Shown piece after piece: positions 22,179 to 30,064 of a stretch of 30,064 nucleotides of DNA. Below the pieces are notes generated by a model, which ran no database searches, had not been told where the DNA came from, and worked only from the letters and a program-made list of their open reading frames with translations. The translations under genes were made by a program, and so were the position numbers. How positions within the stretch are numbered: position 1 is the stretch's first letter; each line of letters opens with the position of its first letter. Source of the stretch: Prolixibacteraceae bacterium (GTDB lineage: Bacteria > Bacteroidota > Bacteroidia > Bacteroidales > Prolixibacteraceae); NCBI GenBank assembly GCA_023228025.1, contig JALOCD010000053.1, positions 1 to 30,064 on the forward strand, given 5' to 3'.

Positions 22179-25127
22179 ATGCCCGCACATCAACTTTTTG
22201 TCGTTACCCTATCCAAACACAGAATATTTGGTCAGCTACTCTACCCTTACTTTGCTGAGCAAATACCAGGAGAGCCCTATTTGAGGTTACTCAGGAGGGT
22301 AAAGTTGTGCGATGTAAATGATCCTGCGATCAAGCTTTCGGCCAGTGAATCCAGACTGGTGAAAATTTCCGAAAGATACAGTGATGAGTCTTTGATCCGG
22401 AAATATTGTCCCGAGAAACCCGTAAGGGAATTGGTTCATATGATTGAAAGGGAGGAGGTAAAGCATAAAGTCCTTTCCTACATCGAAAGTGCAATTGCCG
22501 AGATATTGGAATTGCTGAAAAATGAGACATTGCCACTCTACCAAAAGCGGGAGAAATATGCAAATCTTTATGAGGAAGATTTGGTATCGCTTTGTTACCA
22601 GGATACGGGAGCAGTTTTTAATTTCAACAGATTGGATGAGGAGACACATTATTTTTTAACACTCCGAAACGGGAGGGAGGGCTTTACCCTTTTGAATCGA
22701 AATTTCGAATTGCTTGTTAATGAGCCATGCAGAATCTATTATCAGAACAAAATCTATTTTTTCGATGAGATTTCTGCCAGTAAATTGCTCCCTTTCCGCG
22801 AGAAGGAGTACATCTCGGTCTCCCGCAAAATGGAGGATCGTTACTACGAAACGTTTATCCTGAATGCGATAAAATGCCACGAAGTAAAGGTCTCAGGATT
22901 TGAGATACTTGAAACAACACCTGAGAAAGGCACGATCCTATCCCTTGAAAATGATCTGACCGGCCTTCCCCTTTTCGTGCTCTATTTTACTTACAATGGA
23001 GTGCGCTTAAAAATGAAACAGGGTGAGCACCGGGCAGTTGTACTTCGAAAATCGGATGATCAATTCATATTTGAAGCCTTTAGCAGGGACCTGGCTTGGG
23101 AAGAGAGACAACTTGAATTGCTGAAATCGTTTGGATTGAACGGAACTGATGAAAATTTGAGACTTGAAGCGACCAATCCGGATTTCATTGCGGGAGAAAT
23201 GTTTCAGGCGGTATCCTGGATTCAGCAACATTCGCAAATGCTTGCGGATTCCGGAATTGTTGTATCCCAGGCAGGCCTGTCGCATCCCTATTTTCTTGGA
23301 AATCACGATATGCAAATTACCGCGGGGAACAAGATCGACTGGTTTGATCTTGAAATTAATATCCAAATTGGTGAGTGGCATTTCCCATTTATCCGTTTCA
23401 AGAGGCTTATCCTGAACGGGATAAGGGATTTCAAACTCCCTAACGGTGAAATATTCGTACTTCCGGAGGCATGGTTTGCACAGTTTGGAGAAATACTTTC
23501 GCTGGGGAAGGCGGAGGGACAAAAAATCATCCTGAAGCCTTTTCACTTCATGTTAATCTCTGAACAAGTCAGAGCTGTCAACCCGGAATTGGAGCAACGG
23601 ATCGGCCAGATGAGCAGTCACCTGTTGGTAGAGCACGAAGTACCAGATACGATCCAGGCAAAACTCAGGAAATATCAATACGATGGATTCAACTGGCTGA
23701 TGCACCTTTGGCAAAACGGACTGAACGGTTGTCTGGCCGATGACATGGGGCTTGGGAAGACCATTCAAACACTGGTTTTATTGGCAAAGCACAAGAGAAA
23801 AGCGGATCTGGATTATTTTTTGTCTTCCGACTCCAGGGGGCAACTATCGCTTTTTACAGATAAAAAGAGAACCGCAGAGGGGCATCAACCGGCCAGTTTG
23901 ATCGTCCTGCCGGTATCTTTACTCCATAACTGGGAAAATGAGATTCGAAAATTTGCACCCGGACTCAAGGTATATACCTATTCAGGGGTAAAAAGAAGGG
24001 AGAAGGTCGATTTTGCCCAACTGATTCATTATTATGATGTTGTTCTGACAACCTATGGCACAGTAAGAAATGACAGCGAGGTATTGGCGAAGCACACTTT
24101 TTTCTACCTGATTCTGGATGAGAGTCAAAATATCAAAAATGCCGAATCAAAAAGCTACAAAGCTGTATGCACCATCCCTTCAAAATTCAGGTTGTCATTA
24201 ACAGGCACTCCTATTGAAAATTCGCTCTCTGACCTCTGGTCACAAATGAACTTTCTCAATCCAGGACAACTGGGCAGTTTCAAATTTTTCAAAGAGCGCT
24301 ATCTGCTTCCTATCGAGAAAGAGCGGGATGAGGAGGCAACGGCAAGACTCAATCGTCTGATTGAACCCTTTGTTCTTAGGAGGACCAAAGAACAGGTGGC
24401 CGCCGATTTACCTCCTGTGATGGAAGAACTTCTCTCTATCGAAATGACGGTTGAGCAACAAGAGTTCTATGAAGCCGAAAAATCTTCCGTGAGAAATTAT
24501 CTGCTTAAAAATATTGATGAGCTGGAGCCTCGAAATACAACTTTTGTGGTATTACAGGCGCTTACACGACTCAGGCAGATTGCCATTCACCCCCGGTTGA
24601 TTGATCCAGCATCCGCTATCGAATCGGGTAAATTCAACGAAATACTCTCCATGCTTGAGGTTCTGGTAGCAGAGGACCACAAAATATTAGTCTTCTCCTC
24701 GTTTGTCAAGCATCTCAACCTTTTGGAGGAGTCGTGCAGAAGCAAAGAGTGGGGTTTCTGCCGGCTCACCGGCCAAACTACCGACCGCAAATCAGTCATA
24801 TCTGAATTCCAGTCGAAGGAGGGAAAAAATATTTTCCTGATTTCCTTGAAGGCAGGTGGGGTTGGGTTAAACCTGACTGCCGCAGATTATATCTTTATCA
24901 TTGATCCGTGGTGGAACCCTGCGGCAGAGATGCAGGCCATCAGCCGCGCCCACCGCATCGGACAGGATAAAAAGGTATTTGTATACAGGTTTATCTCGGA
25001 GAATAGTATTGAAGAGAAAATCCAATTGCTTCAGGAGAAGAAGGCATCATTGGCCAGGGAATTCATCAACCAAAAGGATCCGTTCAGTATTATTGGGAAA
25101 GAGGAACTGATACAGCTTTTCGAGTAA
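22179..25127 (+). CDS. SNF2-family helicase (RapA/HepA-like ATPase)
   Basis: A 982-aa protein. Residues 1-~470 form an N-terminal region with no zinc-binding SWIM motif that I can see. The SNF2 ATPase then starts at LRKYQYDGFNWLMHLWQNG: motif I DDMGLGKT (about 520-527), Ia SLIVLPVSLLHNWENEI, motif II LDESQ (about 646-650), motif III SLTGTPIENSLSDLWS, motif V LKAGGVGLNLTAADYIFIID and motif VI AISRAHRIGQ. It is a dsDNA translocase of the bacterial SNF2 group (DUF3670/SNF2_N), probably remodelling protein-DNA or RNA polymerase complexes. Its stop codon abuts the stop codon of the convergent aldolase gene with no intergenic base and no visible terminator. The function in the cell is not established. 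Confidence 0.94.
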   Translation: MPAHQLFVVTLSKHRIFGQLLYPYFAEQIPGEPYLRLLRRVKLCDVNDPAIKLSASESRLVKISERYSDESLIRKYCPEKPVRELVHMIEREEVKHKVLSYIESAIAEILELLKNETLPLYQKREKYANLYEEDLVSLCYQDTGAVFNFNRLDEETHYFLTLRNGREGFTLLNRNFELLVNEPCRIYYQNKIYFFDEISASKLLPFREKEYISVSRKMEDRYYETFILNAIKCHEVKVSGFEILETTPEKGTILSLENDLTGLPLFVLYFTYNGVRLKMKQGEHRAVVLRKSDDQFIFEAFSRDLAWEERQLELLKSFGLNGTDENLRLEATNPDFIAGEMFQAVSWIQQHSQMLADSGIVVSQAGLSHPYFLGNHDMQITAGNKIDWFDLEINIQIGEWHFPFIRFKRLILNGIRDFKLPNGEIFVLPEAWFAQFGEILSLGKAEGQKIILKPFHFMLISEQVRAVNPELEQRIGQMSSHLLVEHEVPDTIQAKLRKYQYDGFNWLMHLWQNGLNGCLADDMGLGKTIQTLVLLAKHKRKADLDYFLSSDSRGQLSLFTDKKRTAEGHQPASLIVLPVSLLHNWENEIRKFAPGLKVYTYSGVKRREKVDFAQLIHYYDVVLTTYGTVRNDSEVLAKHTFFYLILDESQNIKNAESKSYKAVCTIPSKFRLSLTGTPIENSLSDLWSQMNFLNPGQLGSFKFFKERYLLPIEKERDEEATARLNRLIEPFVLRRTKEQVAADLPPVMEELLSIEMTVEQQEFYEAEKSSVRNYLLKNIDELEPRNTTFVVLQALTRLRQIAIHPRLIDPASAIESGKFNEILSMLEVLVAEDHKILVFSSFVKHLNLLEESCRSKEWGFCRLTGQTTDRKSVISEFQSKEGKNIFLISLKAGGVGLNLTAADYIFIIDPWWNPAAEMQAISRAHRIGQDKKVFVYRFISENSIEEKIQLLQEKKASLAREFINQKDPFSIIGKEELIQLFE

Positions 25128-25715
25128 CTAAGAGCGTTTTAGAAGTATTTCCGCTGCTTCATCCAATGTTTTCCCAAATGCGATAATCCCCTCCTGGTGT
25201 CCAGCCATCGCAATGATCTTTTCAGCTTTAAGGTTTGTCTGTTCAAATAGACTTTTTATTTCGATGGCCATCTCCGGGGTACCGTATGATATTTCTTTCC
25301 CGGTGGTGGGTACTTTATTGATAAGCTTTTCCCACAATTCAAAATTGTGAATATGTATGACAGCATTGGTTTCTGGCGAGCACTCATAAATGACAGCATG
25401 CGATAAGGATTCAGAAGATGCTTTGATTGGACCGGTGCAGGTGAGGCTATTTCGCACAAGATCGTATTCATTAACCAATACGTAATGGTTCTCATTTAAT
25501 GTTTCTAAAGCTCCGGTTGCAGAACCGGTAATGATAAATGTTTTGGCATTAAAACGTAAGCTTATGTTGCCAAAACCTATGCCATTATCGTAAACGCCAA
25601 TATATCCAAGATTGTATAAGGTATCCCTCCACCTGTTAATTTCAAGTAAATGTCCGATAGGTAGGGGTTCTTTTTCAATCCAATTGCAATGAAATTTAAT
25701 ATAACCTTCATCCAT
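25128..25715 (-). CDS. Class II aldolase/adducin family protein, likely 5-(methylthio)ribulose-1-phosphate aldolase
   Basis: A 195-aa zinc-dependent aldolase of the fuculose-phosphate aldolase type. The metal ligands are H121 and H123 (HIHNF) and H173 (GHQEG), with the catalytic Glu102 in KASSESLSHAVIYE and the phosphate loop ITGSATGA. It overlaps the mtnA stop by 8 bp (ATGGATGA), so the two are translationally coupled. Next to mtnA this points to the DHAP shunt, in which methylthioribulose-1-P (or the 5-deoxyribulose-1-P from 5'-deoxyadenosine) is split to DHAP and an aldehyde. The alternative, MtnB dehydratase, is the same fold. No mtnC, mtnD or mtnW is nearby, which favours the aldolase reading. 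Confidence 0.85.
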   Translation of the reverse strand: MDEGYIKFHCNWIEKEPLPIGHLLEINRWRDTLYNLGYIGVYDNGIGFGNISLRFNAKTFIITGSATGALETLNENHYVLVNEYDLVRNSLTCTGPIKASSESLSHAVIYECSPETNAVIHIHNFELWEKLINKVPTTGKEISYGTPEMAIEIKSLFEQTNLKAEKIIAMAGHQEGIIAFGKTLDEAAEILLKRS

Positions 25716-26826
25716 GATAATTTTTCTTTTCGGGAAACAGGTTGAGAATGCTTTCTTTGTTTGGGTTACAGATACCCCTTTCGGTAATCAGTCCCGTAAT
25801 TAATCGCGCAGGGGTCACATCAAACGCAAAGTTTGTTGCGGGACTGTTTTCGGGTGTGAGCAAGATTTTTTTTATTTCACCATCGCAAAGGCCTTCCATG
25901 TATTTCACCTCGTCGGCCCCTCTCTCCTCGATTGGTATTTCTTTAATACCATTTTCCATTTCCCAATCGAAAGAAGAGGAGGGCAGGGCCACATAAAAAG
26001 GGACCCGGTTGTCCATTGCAGCCAAAGCCTTCAGATAGGTGCCCGTTTTGTTGGCAACATCGCCGGTAAAGGTGGTCCTGTCGGAGCCTACAATGACCAA
26101 ATCGACCTGGCCATGTTGCATCAGGTGTCCCCCCACGTTATCCGGGATAATGGTATGTGGCACATGGTGCTGCCCCAGTTCCCAGGCCGTCAAGCTTGAA
26201 CCCTGGTTTCGGGGCCGGGTTTCATCTACCCAAACATGAACAGCTTTTCCCTTGTCAAAAGCGGCATAAATAGGTGATGTAGCAGAACCATAATCAACAA
26301 ATGCCAGCCAGCCCGCATTACAATGTGTAAGGATATTTACCGTTTTACCGCCCTTTTTTCTGCTAATCCCTTCAATAATTTTAACGCCATATTCTCCAAT
26401 TCTTCGGCAATAATCAGCATCCGAATCGGCAATTTCATTGGCAGTTTTAAAAGCGATGGCTTTTTTATCCTCCGGGGATGAACCATCTTTCATCGCTTTT
26501 AACTGTTTTCCTACAGCCCATGAAAGATTGACAGCGGTTGGCCTGGTCGCTTTTAATTTTTCACCGGCATTTACCAAATAGTCATCAAATGAACTGTCAT
26601 GTGGCGCTTCCAGCGCTGCCAGGTACATACCATAACCTGCAGTCGCCCCAATTAATCCAGCGCCTCTGACGTGCATGTCCTTAATGGCAATGGCAACATT
26701 ATCTACTGTTTTCAGATCTTCAATGATAAATTTGTGTGGCAAAAAACGTTGATCGATGATCCTAATAACCGTATCATCGACTTCATCTATCCAAATGGTA
26801 CGATAATGTTTCCCGTTTACCTTCAT
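25708..26826 (-). CDS. mtnA: S-methyl-5-thioribose-1-phosphate isomerase
   Basis: A 372-aa eIF2B-related isomerase converting methylthioribose-1-P to methylthioribulose-1-P; it also accepts 5-deoxyribose-1-P. The motifs are MHVRGAGLIGATAGYG (51-66), the catalytic Cys169 in THCNAGWLA, ETRPRNQGSSLTAWEL (202-217), IPDNVGGHLM and the catalytic Asp249 in GSDRTTFTGDVANKTGTY. Full length. It is the first gene of a two-gene operon with the class II aldolase; no methylthioribose kinase or methylthioadenosine phosphorylase gene is in the window, so the substrate must come from elsewhere. A candidate promoter lies at 26869-26876 (minus). Confidence 0.96.
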   Translation of the reverse strand: MKVNGKHYRTIWIDEVDDTVIRIIDQRFLPHKFIIEDLKTVDNVAIAIKDMHVRGAGLIGATAGYGMYLAALEAPHDSSFDDYLVNAGEKLKATRPTAVNLSWAVGKQLKAMKDGSSPEDKKAIAFKTANEIADSDADYCRRIGEYGVKIIEGISRKKGGKTVNILTHCNAGWLAFVDYGSATSPIYAAFDKGKAVHVWVDETRPRNQGSSLTAWELGQHHVPHTIIPDNVGGHLMQHGQVDLVIVGSDRTTFTGDVANKTGTYLKALAAMDNRVPFYVALPSSSFDWEMENGIKEIPIEERGADEVKYMEGLCDGEIKKILLTPENSPATNFAFDVTPARLITGLITERGICNPNKESILNLFPEKKNYHG

Positions 26827-26868
26827 AAATATTGTTTTATCCTATTGAGGAGAATGAATGCTTTGGTG

Positions 26869-26876
26869 CAAAAATA
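26869..26876 (-). promoter_or_regulatory. Candidate -7 box for mtnA
   Basis: Minus-strand TATTTTTG (TAnnTTTG), with TTTG (complement of CAAA at 26899-26902) 22 bp upstream. It gives a leader of about 45 nt. Confidence 0.55.
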
Positions 26877-26914
26877 CATATTATCCTTTCAAGGTTTCCA
26901 AAACCATGAAGGTC

Positions 26915-27024
26915 TTGAAAATTGAAAAGGACAGATCCGGGGAGGATCCATCCTTTTACTAAAACTAACCAAACTAACTAAACCTAAACTTATGAAAAAA
27001 AATGTAATACAAATATACGCCTGA
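26915..27024 (+). pseudogene. Orphan SusC-type leader 1 with truncated start (MKKNVIQIYA stop)
   Basis: A 77-bp leader (26915-26991) ends in an ATG at 26992. It contains a 14-bp hairpin with two mismatches (26925-26957: AAAAGGACAGATCC pairing with GGATCCATCCTTTT) and then the run CTAACCAAACTAACTAAACC, which I recognise as the usual sequence before SusC-like TonB-dependent receptor genes in the phylum. The reading frame stops after 10 codons (26992-27024). Probably the remnant of a lost receptor gene. Confidence 0.5.
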
Positions 27025-27100
27025 TATGGCTTCTTACCAAATAATCCGTGTTAATAAATTGTAAAAAAGGTATTAAAAAAAGGTTTAGACCTTCAAGGTT

Positions 27101-27248
27101 TTGAAAATTGAAAAGGACAGATCCGGGGAGGATCCATCCTTTTACTAAAACTAACCAAACTAACTAACCTAAACTTATGAAAAAAATGTTCTACAAAGTT
27201 AGGGGTGTCAGTGTATGTCTCCAAATTAATTGTGTTAAAAATCTATAA
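27101..27248 (+). pseudogene. Orphan SusC-type leader 2 with truncated start (23-codon frame)
   Basis: The same leader as the previous one (76 bp, one A shorter, otherwise identical) precedes an ATG at 27177. The frame MKKMFYKVRGVSVCLQINC runs on for four more codons to a TAA at 27246-27248. It resembles the first ~20 residues of SusC-like proteins before the signal peptide, then ends. The distance to copy 1 is 185 bp. The two copies are nearly identical over the leader but diverge sharply after the ATG, consistent with recombination between paralogous receptor genes. Confidence 0.5.
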
Positions 27249-27323
27249 AACGCTGATAATAATTGGTCTCTGCGATAAATCGAATATTGAAAAAATAATT
27301 TCCAAATTTCAAATTACTGTGTA

Positions 27324-30005
27324 TCAAGGCGATGTGCAGCTTTTTGTTGTGGCGTTTCCTGTGGATTTTACAAATGATTTGATGTGCTGCATAAGGGTTT
27401 CACCGATTCCAATGCGATAACCAGAAGTAATCATGGATACCTGGCCGGTGCAGGTGCAAAGGCAGACAACGGGAAGGCTGTTTTTTGCCTCTTTGGCCAA
27501 AATTCCGGAAAGGGCTTTCTCGAGCTCGCGCTTGGAATCAACCGCAAACCTTGATTTCCCGGGTAGTTTATAATTTTGAAAAACAGTTGTCTTCAGATTT
27601 TTGTCCGCACAGTTCACAAAGATCAATTGGCCTTCCCAACGGCTCAACTGTTCACTGTATGGCGCCAGATCGTTGAGGATATGTTTGGAGGGTTCGCTGT
27701 CGGGATCAAGCAGGACAACAATGGAATTTGAATTTTTCATCAGTGCGGAAAGAGAAGTCTCGCCAGGCTTATCTAATTCGATCAGTTGAACCCTTCCCGG
27801 GTCAAACTGCCCCACTGGCATATTAGAAATTGCTTCTTTTCTTAACGGGATTTCGATCTTTGCAGGCTTATCCTTCCTGATATCAAAGAAGGTAAGTGAA
27901 CTCAAAACCGATCCGTCTGTCAACCGTTTACCGGTTACCAGGATATAGTTTCCTGTTTCAAGCAAGATCGGATCAGGAAAATCAGTCACTTTGCGTCCCT
28001 CTTCGAATTCGATGGCTTTGCAATTGCCATTGAGAATGTGGGCCAGGGTAAAATGAAGGGAATACTGAGGTGGAAGACTGTTGTTGAGATCTTTCAGCGA
28101 TAATTTGCCCATCTCCGGCTGAGCGTTCACGTCTTCGAAACCGGCCCGGTACCAATTGCCCGTCTTGTAGTATTCGGGCGACCGGGTTTCGGGGTTCAGG
28201 CGGGCCGGAATCCCAAAAACGCGGCATGCTGCCACAAAAAACAGATCCCTGGAAAGTGGGTCTGCCACTCTCAGGTTATAGACCCCAACCGGTGTCAGGG
28301 GTGCGCGAGAGTGTCTGTTTGCAATGGCATCAATCCGGATTTTGGCTTTGATCCAGGTGGTCAGTACATCGATGTCTTTTCGTGTTGCGGCAGCCATTTC
28401 TGAACCAAGATTTTCGGAAAGAAATTTCCGCCATGGAGCAAGAATTTCCAGATCGATGCGGGGAGCGAGAATATATTTTTTGAATATCTCTTCCGGCATT
28501 TCAGTAGATTTAGCGACGGATCCGGCAAGATGATCGGTCAGTACCTCCTCCCTGGTATCGCTCAGATCTTTGTCAGAAATGCCATAGGTGAGTGGAAGCA
28601 GGAACCTTCGATGTCCCGATTGATTTTTTTCAAGATATTTGATGATCTCCTTCCAGTTCCCATAGCTAAGGTGGAAGGTCCTCATCAAGGTATCCGCGTT
28701 GAGTTGTCTGGATTGGGCGTACGAGCGGACCCATCCTGTATCCCTGAAGGTTGACGCATAGCTGTTCCGGATGGAATCTTCGGTGGATAAACGATGGTCG
28801 TTGATTTTCCTGGCCGTCTCACTTGCCTGCTGAATTGGTTTGTTGGCCACTGGTGGCACAAAAACCATTTCTTCTGTATGGGGGACCATTTGTTTCCCTG
28901 AAAGTACCAAATGAAGCGTATCGGTGGAATCCACATGTAGTTTTTTGAAGTCAAAGTATCCATCTTTGGATGCCCAGACCAATAGATCACCCAGTCCGGT
29001 GGTAAATTTGGCAGTGCCCTTGCTGTCTGTCATTATCGTGGCAATCGGATAAAACTCTGCGTAGTTGTATAGTTTAAACTCTGTCTTGGCAGAAACGGCA
29101 GGGGTTCCGTCACTGTATCGAACCTGGACGATAATCTGCCTGGTTGGTGCATAATTGGCCGTCAGGTTCAGTTCTGAAAATCGATCCTGGGCATCCAGTA
29201 CCTCCTCGGGTCCAAAATAGTGGCCATAAGTGCGGGTATGGATCAGCATGACCCTTTGGGAAGGTTCGCTGAACCATCCCCTGTCGAGGTCGGTATCCGG
29301 TTCGCAGGCGCCCATAAAGTGCCATTTCCCATCAATCCACACTTCAACCCATGCATGGTTGTCGTCGGTATGGGCCCATCTCGGGGTGTAAACCTGGCGG
29401 GCCGGTATCCCGGCAGTCCGCATGGCGGCAACGGTAAAGGTTGACTCTTCACCGCAACGTCCAAAGGTTTTGCTGATCGTGCTCATGGGAGCGCTAGTCC
29501 TGGAATCGGTTCCACGGTAGTTTACCTTTTCATGGCACCAGTGGTTGATTTCGAGCGCTGCATCTTTCATCCCCAACCCGTGGATTCTGGACTTTATCTC
29601 TGCATAATAAACAAGCCTGAAAGAATCAAGATTCTCGTTGTTGACCCTTAGCGGCAAGACAAAATGAAGGAACTCCTCCTCGGGAATAGAGCTTCCCCAT
29701 GCCATCTCTTGTCTGGCGAGCAGACTCTTGCGCACATTGGCCTGCATGAATTCGGGAGAATAGTCGGCCAAATCGCTTAATGGCATGTAGGCATAAAGAA
29801 ATTTCAAAGCCTGTACTTCATTTTTAGATGCAGGTTGGTCGAGTATCTGCCAGATTGGCTTTAGCGAATTTGCTGTCAGTTCCTTCTGAACCATCAGCAT
29901 TCTTTCGATATCGTTCAATCTGTGGGCATCAACAATCAGCGGTTTTTCATTCCGGCATCCGGTTAAAAACCAGGCCAAAAGAAAAGCACAACATATATTC
30001 TTCAT
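27324..30005 (-). CDS. Transglutaminase-like lipoprotein with degenerate thioredoxin-like C-terminus
   Basis: An 893-aa secreted lipoprotein. The signal peptide ends in FLTGC (Cys17). After a helical N-terminal part comes a transglutaminase/protease-like core with the triad Cys184 (FGRCGEESTF), His ~215 (DNHAWVEVWIDGKW) and Asp ~232 (GACEPDTD). A carboxypeptidase-regulatory or Ig-like domain follows (~300-370, VQVRYSDGTPAVSAKTEFKL), then a second helical region (~440-620). The C-terminal ~130 residues look thioredoxin-like (NSIVVLLDPDSEPSKHIL) but lack the CxxC pair. Members are common in Bacteroidota and poorly characterised; peptidase or crosslinking activity on a surface substrate is inferred. 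ATG 30005 is the only start giving the lipoprotein signal. Upstream sequence is cut by the window. Confidence 0.88.
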   Translation of the reverse strand: MKNICCAFLLAWFLTGCRNEKPLIVDAHRLNDIERMLMVQKELTANSLKPIWQILDQPASKNEVQALKFLYAYMPLSDLADYSPEFMQANVRKSLLARQEMAWGSSIPEEEFLHFVLPLRVNNENLDSFRLVYYAEIKSRIHGLGMKDAALEINHWCHEKVNYRGTDSRTSAPMSTISKTFGRCGEESTFTVAAMRTAGIPARQVYTPRWAHTDDNHAWVEVWIDGKWHFMGACEPDTDLDRGWFSEPSQRVMLIHTRTYGHYFGPEEVLDAQDRFSELNLTANYAPTRQIIVQVRYSDGTPAVSAKTEFKLYNYAEFYPIATIMTDSKGTAKFTTGLGDLLVWASKDGYFDFKKLHVDSTDTLHLVLSGKQMVPHTEEMVFVPPVANKPIQQASETARKINDHRLSTEDSIRNSYASTFRDTGWVRSYAQSRQLNADTLMRTFHLSYGNWKEIIKYLEKNQSGHRRFLLPLTYGISDKDLSDTREEVLTDHLAGSVAKSTEMPEEIFKKYILAPRIDLEILAPWRKFLSENLGSEMAAATRKDIDVLTTWIKAKIRIDAIANRHSRAPLTPVGVYNLRVADPLSRDLFFVAACRVFGIPARLNPETRSPEYYKTGNWYRAGFEDVNAQPEMGKLSLKDLNNSLPPQYSLHFTLAHILNGNCKAIEFEEGRKVTDFPDPILLETGNYILVTGKRLTDGSVLSSLTFFDIRKDKPAKIEIPLRKEAISNMPVGQFDPGRVQLIELDKPGETSLSALMKNSNSIVVLLDPDSEPSKHILNDLAPYSEQLSRWEGQLIFVNCADKNLKTTVFQNYKLPGKSRFAVDSKRELEKALSGILAKEAKNSLPVVCLCTCTGQVSMITSGYRIGIGETLMQHIKSFVKSTGNATTKSCTSP

Positions 30006-30064
30006 CTTATTAACCTTTTAATTTTGTTCCGGTAATGTTGGACATTTGTCGTTACATTTAAAAA

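Larger units (their letters stand above)
26827..27323. other. Intergenic region with duplicated SusC-type leaders
   Basis: 497 bp between divergently flanking genes, lacking a full gene. It holds the mtnA promoter and two tandem copies of a SusC-like leader (listed below), each ending in an ATG followed by a very short ORF. The remainder (27249-27323) is AT-rich with no recognisable content. Confidence 0.7.

Noticed and set aside
21766..22188. A 140-aa minus-strand frame with Ser-His-Pro repeats
   Set aside because: The repeats are only the minus-strand reading of the 9-bp minisatellite, and the rest of the frame covers palindromes; no start signal or homology is visible.
26960..27180. Possible CRISPR-like repeats from the duplicated leaders
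   Set aside because: Only two copies, 185 bp apart and with no spacer pattern; they match gene leaders instead.

Overview
The window looks like chromosomal DNA of a Bacteroidota species, probably a Bacteroidales or Marinilabiliales-type heterotroph. Evidence: promoter motifs of the TTTG-N~19-TAnnTTTG type, few Shine-Dalgarno sites, a DUF4199 / GT2 pair, AT-rich intergenic regions full of palindromic repeats, the tRNA order Thr-Tyr-Gly-Thr, and SusC-like leaders. The species cannot be named from the sequence.

Layout. 1-1552 (-) is the N-terminal part of a GlcD-type FAD oxidase, cut by the window edge. 1767-5141 (+) is a tight three-gene operon: a 10-TM NrfD/ActC-like quinol protein, a membrane-anchored c-type cytochrome with an extra beta-type domain, and a ferritin-like/VIT1 fusion. 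Convergent to it is an AI-2E family exporter, with a MITE-like palindrome in between. 6689-8299 (+) is a FadL/OmpP1 porin. 8647-12350 (-) holds a KefB-type antiporter, a polyprenyl-phosphate GT2 and a DUF4199 protein. 12549-13039 (+) is an RNA cluster: small SRP RNA and tRNA-Thr(TGT), Tyr(GTA), Gly(TCC) and Thr(GGT). It is followed by two paralogous micro-lipoproteins, gapA and a slipin. 15968-20976 (-) is a four-gene operon: nfnA, nfnB, a dihydroorotate-dehydrogenase-like FMN protein and a LysM/periplasmic-binding-protein fusion. 21437-25127 (+) is a SUI1/eIF1-like factor and a SNF2 helicase. 25128-26826 (-) is mtnA plus a class II aldolase, which resembles the DHAP shunt for methylthioadenosine or 5'-deoxyadenosine salvage. 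Last comes a 500-bp region with two tandem SusC-type leaders but no receptor gene, then a large transglutaminase-like lipoprotein (27324-30005, -).

Most genes are housekeeping or widely conserved in the phylum. The parts most worth a second look are: the NrfD / cytochrome c / ferritin-VIT1 operon, a candidate link between quinol oxidation and iron handling; the NfnAB operon carrying a PyrD-like partner that lacks the canonical active-site motif; the duplicated ~43-aa lipoproteins; the orphan SusC leaders; and several structured intergenic repeat elements. One of these, present in two inverted copies 5.2 kb apart, supplies the last codons and stop of the GT2 gene.
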